64,000 nucleotides of DNA from Antedon mediterranea (lineage: Eukaryota > Echinodermata > Crinoidea > Comatulida > Antedonidae): the NCBI RefSeq assembly GCF_964355755.1, contig NC_092678.1, forward strand, positions 6,232,922 to 6,296,921, written 5' to 3'. The notes below the pieces were generated by a model, which had not been told where the DNA came from, made no database searches, and saw nothing but the letters and a program-made list of their open reading frames with translations. The translations under genes and the position numbers were made by a program. The first letter of the stretch is position 1, and each line of letters starts with the position of its first letter. Positions 33,067 to 46,500 of the stretch are shown here, piece after piece.

Positions 33067-33371
33067 AGTTGGACACAACAGTATCTCCTTCAACAGTTAC
33101 CAACATCGGACTAACTTCCAATCAACAAGCATCCACATTTGCACTTATTGCATTAGCCGGTAGAGCAAAAGACGACGCCATTTTACAGAGTCATTGGCTA
33201 AAAAGTAAAATGCAGTGTGCGTTTGTTTGTCAACAAACATCTGAATGTCAGTCTTTCAATTTTGGCAGTGACGTAACCACTCGTGGACGATGTAATCTGT
33301 TTGATGACGTATTTAGACCAGAAGAACTTATCCCAGATAATAAATTCCTTTATTATATAAAATCAGCATAA
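33067..33371 (+). CDS. Terminal exon of a Cys-rich PAN/apple-like protein
   Basis: An acceptor (TTTATAG) at 33060-33066 opens a 305-nt exon that starts with two bases of a split codon and ends at TAA 33369-33371. The 100-residue product has the sparse cysteine layout of PAN/apple modules, with MQCAFVCQQTSECQSFNF followed by a CNLFDD strand. Such modules sit in secreted or surface proteins and bind protein or sugar. No signal peptide or complete upstream exon set is visible, so this is either the last exon of a gene with long introns or a relic. It lies between the divergent LRRK2 and SLMAP 5' ends. Coding is supported by normal codons, conserved Cys spacing and nearby poly(A) signals. Confidence 0.6.
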
Positions 33372-33395
33372 TTGTTATTAAATAATTGTTGTTGG

Positions 33396-33450
33396 AATAA
33401 AGTTATAATAATATTAATCTACCAATACAAATAAACTAATATGAAATAAA
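33396..33450 (+). promoter_or_regulatory. Poly(A) signals after the PAN-like exon
   Basis: Three AATAAA hexamers lie at 33396-33401, 33430-33435 and 33445-33450, 25-80 nt past the stop codon, and a TGTTTTGTT downstream element follows the last one. Confidence 0.55.
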
Positions 33451-34531
33451 GTGTTTTGTTAGAGCATCCTTAAATATTGAAATTATTGGTGAATATTTAT
33501 TATATGATCCATTAAGATTTTTTTGGTAAAGATAGCAATATCATTATTTCATTCAACAATTACCAGTTTGTAAGAATTTGTGATGATAAGGAAAAATGTA
33601 ACATCGCCCTCTATTGATGTGATTACAAGTTTAGCGAACTATTTTTTCTTTAGTCTTCAAAATGGCGACCACAACATAAGAAAAATTTGTAGAAAGGGAG
33701 TTGCACTAACTTGTCAGGAAGTATAATTTTGGTTTGAAATGTCATTTTGAATAAAGTGTCATGTTAAGATCTAATTTGAGAGGTCATTAATTAATTGCAA
33801 GAAGACAGAACTTTTCGTCAAAAGATGTATGAATAAGGTATTTCCGGTTTTCTCTACTGACTGAACTTGATTTTCCTCTCCACCACCTACCGCGAGCCGA
33901 GTGAGGTGTCAACTTTAAGTTGACCTATCTCTAGCCTAGGCCTATTTCAGTAATAGGGGCCTAGGCCCAGCCTAGATCTATATAAATAAAGAAGTAGTAG
34001 GCGTAGAATATTACAGTAGCATAGGCGTAGGCCTATGCCTCCTTCTGAACGTATCAATCATACTAGGATTCAAAATGTAAAACTATTTTATTATACACGA
34101 GCAAGTTGATTTGTTGTGTTTTCTTTTTGGTTATTCAGTACTTCACACCCTAGCCACACATTAGCCTAGGCCTATACGAAGAAAAGTTCAATGGCGCATA
34201 CAAAGTTTTAATCATGTCAGCAATCACTGTTTCTATTCTAGAATTTGTTGATTTACTAGGGCCTAGTTTTGAAAGTGTTTTTTGTTCATAACAGGGAAAA
34301 ATTTAATTTTAAAATTGTGTTTAGCAATTATTGCTTTAAATCAAACTGATTTTTTAGTCGAGAAACATAGTTTTGTATTGTCTTTTTTGCTACACAATTT
34401 TAGAAATGTGTAGCAATAAGTTTGTTTTGTATAGCTTTTTGCTATGCTACACTGGCGAAATTAATCCATGCATAATCTATTTTTTTCTTAACAGTATTTG
34501 TCCTAGACAGAACAGAATTTAAATCTTCAAA
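33451..34531 (+). promoter_or_regulatory. SLMAP: SLMAP upstream region and 5'UTR acceptor
   Basis: No coding sequence is seen. An acceptor (TTTTTTCTTAACAG) at 34481-34494 starts the ATG exon, so at least one non-coding first exon should lie upstream. CAAAATGGCGACC at about 33659 resembles a YY1-type start-site element, and 33920-34040 is rich in GGCCTA motifs. The promoter position is a guess. Confidence 0.35.
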
Positions 34532-37500
34532 ATGAGCGCTATTGCCGTCCTTACGTGTCGGCAAAACTCGCATCCATTTGAAGAACGTCGCATGCCACTT
34601 AATGAACCAATGAAAATAGGACGTTCGGTTGCTAAAGTACGTCCCACACCGGAGAATGGAATCTTCGACTGCAAGGTGCTATCCAGGAACCATGCATTGA
34701 TTTACTATGAAGGTGGTATTGTAAGTATCAGTTTATTTTAATATCAAGGCTTTAATTATACAATGACCCTTTACTTACAGCGATGTACATTAAAGAGTTT
34801 TAATGTCCAGTCAATCCATACAGTAATGCTTGATTCCCATGATTTTGTACGCAACGCAAGTAATTTTAATGAATCACTGTAAGCAGAAATTCATCGGGTT
34901 CATCGTATATGTTACGTTATGTCCTTGCATCACGTCCTAGTGGCAACGAAACTATATGTTGTTAGTGTTACATATACTTTAAAACTTATATTGTGTCAAA
35001 ATGTTTACCTCACATGACCTTTAAGCATAATAATCAAAGCGTTTTTTAAAATGTACTTCTCTATGATGTTGATAATGCAAACTCTTAAGCTGTGTCTGCA
35101 CTATCAAAAAATAAGTAGCAAACATGTGCCTATGGACATGATGATGTCATACCACTACCATATTTGGGTATATCACTACCATATTTGGGTATATCACTAC
35201 CATATTTGGGCACATCACACTTTTTTTGTCAAACTAACTTTGATTCATCATCCATAGTATTATTAGATATTAATAAGTTTGCGTGATACTTGCATGAATT
35301 TTTTTTTATTATACATCCAATCAGTAGATTTAATCGACAAATACAAATACATGCAAATTAACTGTAATTATTACTTTCTCTTATATTTAAACTTATCTTG
35401 TTACTGATTCATGAAGACTTCAATATCAAGACATTTTGTATAATTTATATAATAATTATCAAACATGAAACCAACCAAAATAATTGAAAATTAATTAATA
35501 ATTTTATCAAATTTAGTTACACTTTTACAGTAGAATCTCTCCTTTGAGGAGCACCCCCTTTATTAGGGGCACACTCTTGTTAAGGGGACAATTTTCCGTG
35601 AAACAAATGAATAGAAATTATGTTTTTATTTAACACTACCGCAAACCTCTTTGCTGGAGACACCCCTATTATTAAGGAGACACTTTATTGGGTCCCAAAT
35701 GTGCCCCCCTAATAGGGGTTCTATTGTTATGCATCATTGATTGTCATTTCATCCAGTATTAAATAATGTTTGCAACTTACTAAACTCATAGCTCACCAAA
35801 CTGTCAGTATTGACTAATTAAATGCTTTTTTTCTGCGTGTATTATTTCTAGGCCCAAAGTGTAATCTTATCTCTTTAAGCCAAGTCTACTCATGTTAATT
35901 AGCTACCGTGGAGTGATGAATCACACTCGGCTCCTCATAGCTTCTGAGGGGACCTTCTCAAAATGTACTCATAGGAAATTTGACAATCCATCTTTTTATT
36001 GTCTAATTAATTCTTAATCTGTACTGTAATTTGCAAGGATTGTTTTGGTCAAGTAAACAACAGACCCACTAGTTAAAAAAAAAATTTTTTTTAATAAGCA
36101 TCCAACAGCGAGTAACTCGCTAAATACAGGATGGATAAACTATTTAATAATTTATCGTGCTTATAACTAAGTCTTATTTAAGACTTAAGAAGTGAAATTG
36201 AAAGAGTCGTGAGTTACAACCCTGGCATTAGGTCGGGATTGAACCCTGGACCCTGGGATTGGAAGGCAAGCACGTTAACCACCAAGCTACAGCTCCACTA
36301 ATTGGAAATAAACAGATCCACTATAGTTTATTAGATACAGTAAATGTTGAAACTAACAGCAGCCAGAGAAATATACCTCTGAAGTCAACTATCTAAGTTG
36401 CTGTGTTAGTTTAAACTCTGCTTTCTCAGTAAACTAAAACCTCTACAGTATATAGGGGACAACTTTGTGACCCAAACACTAACAGTGTCCTCTTAATATT
36501 CCCATACAGACTCATTCTCTTAGTGTTGAAACATATTCCCATTCATTTTATGGACAGTCACTCTGTTTATGTCACATGCAGGCTGCAAATTTCTTACTGG
36601 CTCTCTGTAAAACTAAATATAATATTTACAATTTTCTTTAGTGTAGTGTGATTTTGCCTATTGTACTTGACCTATTTATGTTACAGTATTGAAAATTAAT
36701 TATCAAACAAACTTATTTCAAATACCATATGCTCTAACTAATGCTAATAAAATGATCTTATTTCACTTTCTGTTTACAGTGTTTAACTGTTATCAACAAT
36801 TTTTTGTCCGGTAAAAATTACTATAATCACTTAATTGCACTAGGACAGCCAGGTACTAAAAGTTATTGAAAATCTTAAACAACTATTGTGAATATTCTGA
36901 ACACTGCACCAGTTGCAGTGTGAATGGCCTCTGTGACTATTCTGAACACTGCGCCAGTTGCAGTGTGAATAACCTTCTCTGTGACTATTCTGAACACTGC
37001 GCCAGTTGCAGTGTGAATGGCCTTCTCTGTGACTATTCTGAACACTGCACCAGTTGCACTGTGAATGACCTTCTCTGTGACTATTCTGAACACTGTGCCA
37101 GTTGCAGTGTGAATAGCCTTCTCTGTGACTATTCTGAACACTGCAGCAATGTGAATAGCCTTCTCTGTGACTATAGAATCTAAACACTTGCACTTTTACA
37201 TTCATGGTTCAGTGAACACAAAGCTAATAATATGCCAAGTGCATAAAGGCAATGTCTTGTAAATCTGGAATTAAATATCGAATTAACATACAGAATGTTG
37301 TATTTGCCGCTTCAAATTGTGAATATGGTATGAGAATTTTAAGTTACCCCTATTAAGGGGATACCTTGTACTGTAGACCCACCAAAGAGTCCCCTTAATA
37401 GGGTGAATAGTGTTAAGAAATAACATCTCCCTTGTGTGTTTTGCTGGAAATTGTCCCCTTAACAAAAGTGTCCCCTCATTCGTTTCATGGGAAAGTATCC

Positions 37501-40500
37501 CCTTAATAGAGGTTTCCCAAAGGGGGGATTTTTCTTGTTATAATAATTTTAACAATATTAAAAAAAAAAAAATCGACAGATTACATTAATTCTATTTGTT
37601 AAGGAATCCATTACATATTTTATTATGATTATTAGGTAATAGGTTCTGCTCGAATAACTTAATTCACAAGAAGATTCCAATTTAAGGAAACTGAAATGTA
37701 AATGTGTGACTTTTAGGGTTTTGCCGCTATTTTTTTATCACAAACTCTGAAAGCAAAGAAATAATAAACAAATGTTATGAAATAAAATGAATGTAACATA
37801 AAAATGTTTTTTTGCTTTGTTTCGAGTAAAAATTTGGTAGAAAAATGCATTTATTTTTAAAATAGTACTCAAATATAATTACTCAAAACTTAAGCTCTGT
37901 CTACACTATCAAAAAAATTGTATGTGCCCATATATGGACATGATGATGTCATTTCACTACCATGTTTGGGCATATCACTCCCATATTTGGCACAACATTG
38001 ACTAATTGATGGCATTAATTGACTTCCAGCATAGGTAGTAGTAATGTAATTGATATTTCCCTTAGTAAGTCACAGATGTTAGAAAATAATGATAATTTAT
38101 GTGGGTAGATACTGTAAAATAACCATGCGTTAGTTTGTGAATAAGTTAAAGATTAAAATACCTGTTATTAGTATTTAAAATTGATATAGAATGTACCATG
38201 TTTTATGATTAAATCTCGGAGTTGATAAAATCCTGTGAAATGTTTGAATATAGTCCCAGTGGGCCTAAACTAAAGGATGGTATAATACTTGAACATGGAA
38301 CTATATTTTTATTCATATTTATTTATTGTGTCTTTATACTAAATGGACACTTTCAGTGCTAAAGCATTGATTTCCAAAAATGGTTCAAATTATATTTAAT
38401 TATTAATTTAATATTTGAATCAGGTTATTGTTTAATAATAAAGGTTAGAAAAATATTTTGTAGCATACAAACGATGTAAGGTAGCATTTTATGTTAATAA
38501 TATAATTGTCTTAAAAGCAAGTTTATTGTGCACAATGATATTAAGGTCATAGTTCAGTAGCTAAGGGTTAAAGTTCATTATGTACCTGGATGCTTAGACG
38601 CTTCGCCTTTCCATAATTAAACAGTGAGTCATCCGATATAATGTCACTGTGCATCAAATTAAATAACAATATCTTTGATCATTACACATTCATCTATAGC
38701 TTTGTCCGAGATATTCCATTTGAAACGACCGAAGCCTTTTAGCGTCAAGAACATGATTCTGAATCCAAGATGCGGTATCTTATGAAAATTAATCCGAAAA
38801 TTTTTATTATACTTAGATGAATAAATTACCATGATTTCTTATGGTCAGATACCGTATGTAATATACATTGTACACTTGTGAGTTAAAGTATCAGTAAATT
38901 CGTAATGTTTTGAACTTGAAAGGGGTGTGGGTATAACCCCCTATTAATCGGATCAAATATGTAGTTCAGGTCTTGAATACTGTACTTTAAAGTCCCTATT
39001 GTCTGTCTTTTAAATGTCAGTCGTCTTCATTTTGAAGTCTATATGCTTACATGAATTAACCAAGCTAGGCCTAGGCCTCTAATAAACATTCCTTTTGAAA
39101 ACCCCTATCAGACAATGGTACATTCCATAAACCCCCATTCTAATTTTTTCTCGTTTCATTAAAACTTTAAAACATAAATTAACCAATGTAGGCCTATTTA
39201 TTTCCACCTACAGTTAACCGTACATTCCTTTTGAACACCCCTATCAGATAATGGTGAATTCCATGAACCCCATCCTAATTTATAACAGTTTCTCTCATTT
39301 CATTAGAATTTTAAAACATGGATTAACCAACATAAGCCTATTTCTTTCCACCTACCATACACCTCAATACATTCCTTTTGAACACCCCTATCAGACAATG
39401 GTACATTCTATGAACCCCCATCCTAATTTATAAGAATCTCTCGTTTTATTAAAATTTAAAAACTAGTACGGATAAAATTACCTATGCTTAGGTGAATGCA
39501 AGACATTTGTGATATAAAAATAAAGAGTACTGTACGCCACATGAGATGGTAAGAATCACTCAGCTATTAACTGTCATGGTCTATTAAACATTCTGAAATG
39601 ACTGTACATTTCAATATACTCAAATGATTGTATAACTTGTATACTTTTGCTACAAAGCAGATTAAATCACATCAAGGTATTAGAATCACCAATTGAAATA
39701 CAAAATTATAAGCTCTTTGTACATGCTTTTTCTCTGTCTAATATAGTCTACCTGCGGTTTATTAACTTGGTCTATTTTGTGCCTAGCTTACCTGGATAAA
39801 CCAATATTGGCCAATGTTTGTATGAGAAGAGCGCTGCAATGTTCATGTTGTCTATTTTATGCTTTGCTTACCTGGATAAACCGACATTGGCCAATTTTTC
39901 TATGCGATGAGAGCGCTACAACTTTTTTGCTCTATTTTATGCCTAGCTTACCCGGATAAACCAATATTGGCCAATGTTTGTTGAGAAGAGCGCTACAATG
40001 CTTTGTGTTTGTCTATTTGGTGCCTAGCTTACACGGGTCATTCCATCTCAGATCACCCAATGAGTTAAACCCTACCTCTTCCAATTTTGATGAAATTTGG
40101 TATATGGGTGATTCATAGCAATTAAAGCGAAAATTTCAAATTTTAACTTTATCGTACCAACGGTTTTCGAGATATAGCAATTTAAATTTTCGGTTTTTAC
40201 GCAAAAAAGGGCGCGTCCGCCACGTTTCAAAGAGCTGTATCTCGGGAACTATAGGTTCGATTTTAAAAACAAAGGTATTTTTGTAAAGGGGAGACAATAA
40301 GGAATCTAAATATACTAATTGTGTGTGTTTTATGTTAATTTTAAGTTGAATAAAACTTTGACATATATTTTGACCTTGAAATTGACCCCGTGGAACACGC
40401 CCGATTTGTTGATGACCATCACGAAAAATGTAGCCCTACGTGTCAACTACAACATATAAAAAAATTGGAGGGGTTTTTTTCTTTGTTTCCATGAAATTAC

Positions 40501-43500
40501 AATTTGAAGTTGACATACCTCTTCCTTTTAGTGTATTTTTGGTGTCTGTCCATGCATTACTTCAATGTCAATTTGATGTATTCCAAAAATAATTTTATTT
40601 ACAAACTAAATATCATTATAATGTTACAATTGTCTATGTCTGGCCTTTACTCCTTGTCATCTGGCCAATTCAAACAGTATTTAGAAATGTTGTGGCGATC
40701 ATTTTGGGAAATACTGTAATTCCTAGTCGAAGAGGATTTTATAAACGGAGAGGCTATAATACAATGTACATTTGATTCAGGAATCCAACAACAGTCTTCT
40801 TTGGACAGCCAATAAAAGGTTTTCGCTGGCCCATGAGGATGCATAAATTTAATTTGATAATCCCCAAACTCTTCTGAGACATCCACAACCAAACCAATCC
40901 ATGGGACACCATCATAACTACAGCACACAAAATTCTGAAGTCTAATAATGGTGGGTTGTGTATCAGCAACAATTTAATTTTCATCACTGAAAGATTCTTG
41001 AATCACAACCACATCCGGAGGGTTTATCTGGGTACTAAGTTTGTAGACCTGCATCTGTGCCAGAGAAACAGGAGCAAAGCGATGATATTGTAATGTACCC
41101 TTGATGGTCTGGGTGAGGTTGAATCTTGGCTTTATTTCTTTTTCCACAGTAGATACCTCATCTATTCCCACATGAAAAAAGTTGATGCCTGGAATGTCCA
41201 TATGAGCGAGTCATATGGCCGAGCGGTTAAGGCAGGGGTGCCGTTTACCGTACCTAAAGAGCCAAGAACAACATCGGCAAGGGTTCGAGGCCGACTCGCT
41301 CCTAGTTCTGGTGGTGGAACAAGTCTTCTCGGATAAGGACTATAAACCGTAGGTCCAGTGTACACAGTTATAACCTGTGTGTACTTTAAAGAACCCAGTT
41401 CATTATTCGAAAAAGAGTAGGGGTTACCCCAGTGAACTGGTTCACACAATAGCCCCTGTATCAGGGGGATTACCACCTATCTGATAGGACACTGATTAGT
41501 TCACTATTGGTAATCCTTGGCCACATTGCCTAAAGACATAAAATAAAAATTAAAAATTACACAGTAGTCGAACATACTGAGAGATGTGAGAATATGACAT
41601 TCAGTCAAACGCTGTAAGCTTCTCTTAGTGACAAGCCTCTTAACTGTTCCACCTATGCCATCACATGCACTCTTGCCATGTGATGTAGCGAAAAAATTCC
41701 ACTCGGCGTCTAAACCAAAATCTTCCTGGTGGTGGCAAAGGTTAATAAAGTTATATTTGTTTTTGCATTGGCTGCCACATCCATCTGTGAAATAATGAAC
41801 TTTTTTCATGGTTGGTAGTTTTGTTTTTAAATAGGGGATGACAACCTTTAAAAAGGCCTATACAGTTAACTGTTGTATGTTCTCTGCAATCACTTATTAT
41901 GCATATGTTAATGTGCATAATAACATAGTAAGGACACTAAACTATGTGTCAAAATTGATTTGAAAAGTATGTGAGTTACCCAGTATTTCTCATATCAAAA
42001 TATATCTACTGTTTAAGTGGGCCTGATGAGAAAGCGTAACAATAAGACACCTTAACAGTTAGTGTTCACACTGTGTATAAAGTATAACAACACCAAAAAT
42101 ACACTAAAAGGAAGAGGTATGTCAACTTCAAATTGTAATTTCATGGAAACAAACAAAAAAACCCCTCCAATTTTTTTATATGTTGTAGTTGACACGTAGG
42201 GCTACATTTTTCGTGATAGTCACCAACAAATCGGGCGTGTTCCACGGGGTCAATTTCAAGGTCAAAATATATGTCAAAGTTTTATTCAACTTAAAATTAA
42301 CATAAAACACACACAATTAGTATATTTAGGTTCCTTATGGTCTCCCCTTTACAAAAATACCTTTGTTTTTAAAATCGAACCTATAGTTCCCGAGATACAG
42401 CTCTTTGAAACGTGGCGGCCGCGCCTTTTTTTGCGTAAAAAACGAAAATTTAAATTGCGATATCTCAAAAACCGTTGGTCCGATAAAGTTAAAATTTGAA
42501 ATTTTGGCTTTAATTGCTATGAATCACCCATATACCAAATTTCATCAAAATTGGAAGAGGTAGGGTTTAAAATTCCATTTTTTTTGGGTGAACTGAGATG
42601 GAATGACCCATCTGGATAAACTGACATTGGCCAATTTTTCTTTGAGAAGAGCACTTACATATACAGTGCATATAAATTGTGGTCTAATGTTACATCAAAT
42701 ACCTCTAAAACCTATCAGAGAGGTACATTAGAGTTATAGATCAAACAGAGAGATCAGAGAGCTAAATTGATCACTTGAAATAAACAGAACACAGAAATAT
42801 TCTAAATACTCCTAATAAGGTGACACCTTTGGAAACTAAGATACTGCCCCCTTAATATGGGTGTTTCCTTAAGGTGGTAAGGTGTCCCCTGAATAGAGGT
42901 GCGCCACCGTCTTTTATAGTAAGTCACTCACCTTACAGTCAGTCATACAATGTAGATAAAGCTATAGTATAAGGTCCTAATGGGTTTGCACTATAAAATA
43001 CCATAGCTATAGGCTATATTGCGTTTACTTTTCACAACTAGAGCTTATTGAACAACCAAACTCTTACATACCTCAATGACCTAGTTTCTACAAATAACTG
43101 TGTCGCTGTTAGTGTTAATATTTTATTTATGTAATTTTTTATACTACTGCTATTATATTAGTGTTTGTAGGTATTTTGAATTAAAGATATTTGCATTTAA
43201 TAAGGTAAAGGTAAAGTCGAAACCTAAGCTAATGCTAACGGCCGTGGTGCCCATCTCCATTTCTTTAGCGTTTGGGCCAGACTCCACTAAGTGTGTATGT
43301 TTGTGGGGGGTACGCCACTCCTCCCGCACAAACGAGTCTGATTTACCTTCCCATACCTTTTTACATACCGGTACCTATTTCTGTCACCTGGGTGGGGAGG
43401 AACAATTTGGATAAAGAATCTTGCTCAAGGATTCAACACTACAGTGACCGTGCCGGGGCTTGAACAACCTCTTGATTGCAAGTCCAATGCTCTAACCACT

Positions 43501-46500
43501 GCGCCACAGTTCTCCTACTTATACTTATATCAATTTGATTATCATATTCTTAATAGTTATGTCAGGCCTGCTTGTAATGTAAATTGTAAAAACGTTTCCT
43601 AACTTTATTCTTGCTGCGTATCTCTTTCATGGTTATATGCATCGTGCGAATAATCTTAGCATCTTGGCATTGTCCCAATCGGTATACCTGTTCATCCACG
43701 CACCTTGCACTTATTTTTGCCTATAGTTTACTGTTTTTTAAACCTCTCAACCCTTATAATATTTTAGGCTTTTTATAAATGCCTAACATGGTATATTGGT
43801 AAAATAGAAGGTTTAAAATCTGAGTTTTTTTAGGCTAGATGAAGTCAATCAAATCAGCTAGGCATAGTTGATGTAGGCCTGTCTTTGAGTGTAGAAAACC
43901 ACCTATCAGCATTTGATTTGTGTTTATATCCAGTGTTAAAACAGAAATAAAATACCTTTTAAATTTTTAAGAGCTTTATTCATAGGTAAATAATACATTA
44001 AGGAAATGCAGTGAGTTGGCTTATTAGTGTTAATCTATAAAATGCACACTTCAACTCCCTACTTGCTCTCTGACATATATACCAATTCTAATTGCTATAG
44101 CAACACATTGCTATTAAAGGCATTTCAAATGGTTTAAGTGTATATAGGAACATTCTATATGCGAAAATCCAATATTGTAAAACATCATAATGCTGGCACC
44201 TCAATAATTAGATTTACATATTAAATATTTTGCAATTGCACTTATATAATAATAATTTTTAAACGTAAACATTTTACTATTCATTGGTTCTTATGTACAG
44301 TAGTACTAGTAGGTTGGGAATGGGGAATTTTGTTGTCTGGTTGGGCAGAGGCTTTTTTGGATCGGCGTTTATTCTAATATTAAAGGTGCGGAAAAATGAA
44401 GGCTAACTGTGGGCTAGCATTGGCCCAAAAAGGCACATATTACCTGTACAGTAGTACTCATTTTATTTGGGACACCTATTAAGAGGACACACCTATTCAG
44501 CAGACGACCACCTATTCAGGGAACATTTTCCTGTGAATCGAATGAGAAAAATTTGCAAAGTAAGAGATGATCCCTGCATAATATTTACGATAAACTGCTA
44601 CTATTTTAATGATCCCTTAAGTTATTTTATTGAATTTATAGTAAACAAAGGTGTATTTCCAGCTAAGCTATCAGTGTAAAATGGATATTTATCTTGTAAA
44701 TAATCTTGAAACAAGAGAAGAGAGGAATAAAACTGTCAATTTCCTTAAATGATATTAAAATATGATGGTATAGTATTTATTTTCCTGGCCGGAAGTTTTC
44801 AAATTTCTATTTCATGCATAGCTTACCTGGATAAAATAACCTAACTTAAACAAAAACTTTTAACACCCCTTCAATTTCAAGACAGTGATAGCTTCCATGT
44901 GCAAACTCCCAAATTAAAAAAATGGGTTTTTTTTTCAAAGATATTTAATATTTATTCTTCTTATTTTCAGCTATAAATGTCTGGATTTTTTATTCATTAT
45001 TATTATTTATTTTATTGTTTTTACTGTAGTTGTATTATTTTATTATAATAAATAAAAAAAAAAAAAAATTACAATCTTATTTACTGCATTAAACAACCGA
45101 CATTTACTGCAGTAAATATAAATCAAAGTTTGGATCACCATAATTAATACTTTACAAAACAGTCTATGCATGAAGAAAATTATATTTACTAATCTAATTT
45201 ACTGCAGTAAATAAGGAAATACTGTTTTATTATCATGCTGATTCAAAGTGCGTTGAACCATGAAATATTCTGTCAAAATATTACACTAGTACTTCTGTGT
45301 TTTCATCGCCATAATTGACAGATCTTTTTTTATTTATAATTCCTTCATGAACAAAGTTTTGTTGAAGAAATTCATCTGTGCATAAAATATTAAACAAGCA
45401 CGTTAGTCATTGCATTTTACAGTATATAGATTGCTAATAGAAAATAAAATGGTCACATATTTGGCAGTTATGTAACAAGCATTGCTTGTCTTGAAAACTC
45501 ACACTTTGTGTCTCTCCTTTATCTGTAAAACCATGGAGCAAAATCTGTTTCACTACTCTTGGTAAAACTCAATAAAATGAAAATTGTAATAATATTATTT
45601 ATAAAACTTTCAATTTAAAAAATTAATTAGCAGAAAGATTAGTTTAAAAATTGCATTTTTTCTTTTAACTATGAATACTGGAATTAAATTCTTTTTTACT
45701 ATCAATATTTGTTTAGATTTTAAGAAATAATGTATACTTTACACCGTGGAGTAAACTTTAGTTATAACGTCATGGTAACAATAAACATTCAGGTCTAAAA
45801 CATACACAATAAATTATACTGTAAATCAACAAAAATAATTTAATACAATCATTATTTTGTAATGTCTTTTTTGTGCCTACAGTAGCTTACCTGGATAAAC
45901 TGACATAGGCCAAGAGGAGAACATTTAACTACAAAAAAACTTTGAACACCCTCATAAAAGGTTCCTTTATTAATGATGACTAAACAAATAATACTATTTT
46001 ATAACAAAATGTCGAATATTTAAACATTTATAAATAGAAATAGAATCAATTATTATTATTATCAATTAAATATGATTTTAAATGTCACTATATTTTCGTC
46101 TTAATTTTAAAAATTGTTTTAAATTTTATTTATTTTGTCTTTTTGCAGTTTTATATGCAAGACACCAAGAGCAGTAATGGAACATTTGTCAACAACCAAC
46201 GCCTCAGTAAGGGGTCAGAAGAGAGTTTGCCTAAAGAGATCAATTCGGGGGATATCATACAGTTCGGAGTTGATGTGATGGAAAATAAGGGCGCAAGAGG
46301 AGTCAGTACGTAAAATTTATGATTTTAAATTATTATTTAATGTTTTGCGTTGCAAAGGAGATGCATCTAGTGCATTTCACCACCTCCCCCCCCCCCCCCA
46401 TACTGCAGTAATTACTTTGTATTTCATGTACAAGGCCATATCCAGACAAGCGAAAGCTTTTTATTCATTCTCTTTGTCAAATAAGTCGAGCAATGTAATA

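Larger units (their letters stand above)
40033..42611 (-). mobile_element. DNA transposon-like element with about 515-bp terminal inverted repeats, 2579 bp
   Basis: 40033-40545 and 42090-42611 are reverse complements over their whole length with only scattered differences (for example GGCGCGTCCGCC against GGCGGCCGCGCC). Outer ends read ACGGGTCATTCCATCTCAG. The host repeat is joined across the insertion without a clear target duplication. The 1.5-kb centre holds a minus-strand transposase-like gene in pieces and a SINE. I cannot place it in a named superfamily. Confidence 0.88.
39758..42665. repeat. About 83-bp tandem repeat split by the long-TIR element
   Basis: GCCTAGCTTACCTGGATAAA, CATTGGCCAAT and AAGAGCGCTACAA recur at 39780, 39858, 39945 and 40022; the fourth copy is cut at 40032 and resumes at 42612 (CTGGATAAACTGACATTGG). 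Single dispersed relatives occur at about 44817, 45884 and 56128. Confidence 0.85.

Noticed and set aside
36840-37205. 121-residue and 88-residue minus-strand ORFs and a 105-residue plus-strand ORF
   Set aside because: All are frames through the same 48-bp tandem repeat, inside SLMAP intron 1.
39777-39959. 60-residue ORF with repeated [10 protein letters not shown]-like text
   Set aside because: It is a frame through the 83-bp tandem repeat, without start or splice context.
43100-43463. Two overlapping plus-strand ORFs of 104 and 63 residues
   Set aside because: They are antisense frames through the SC SINE.
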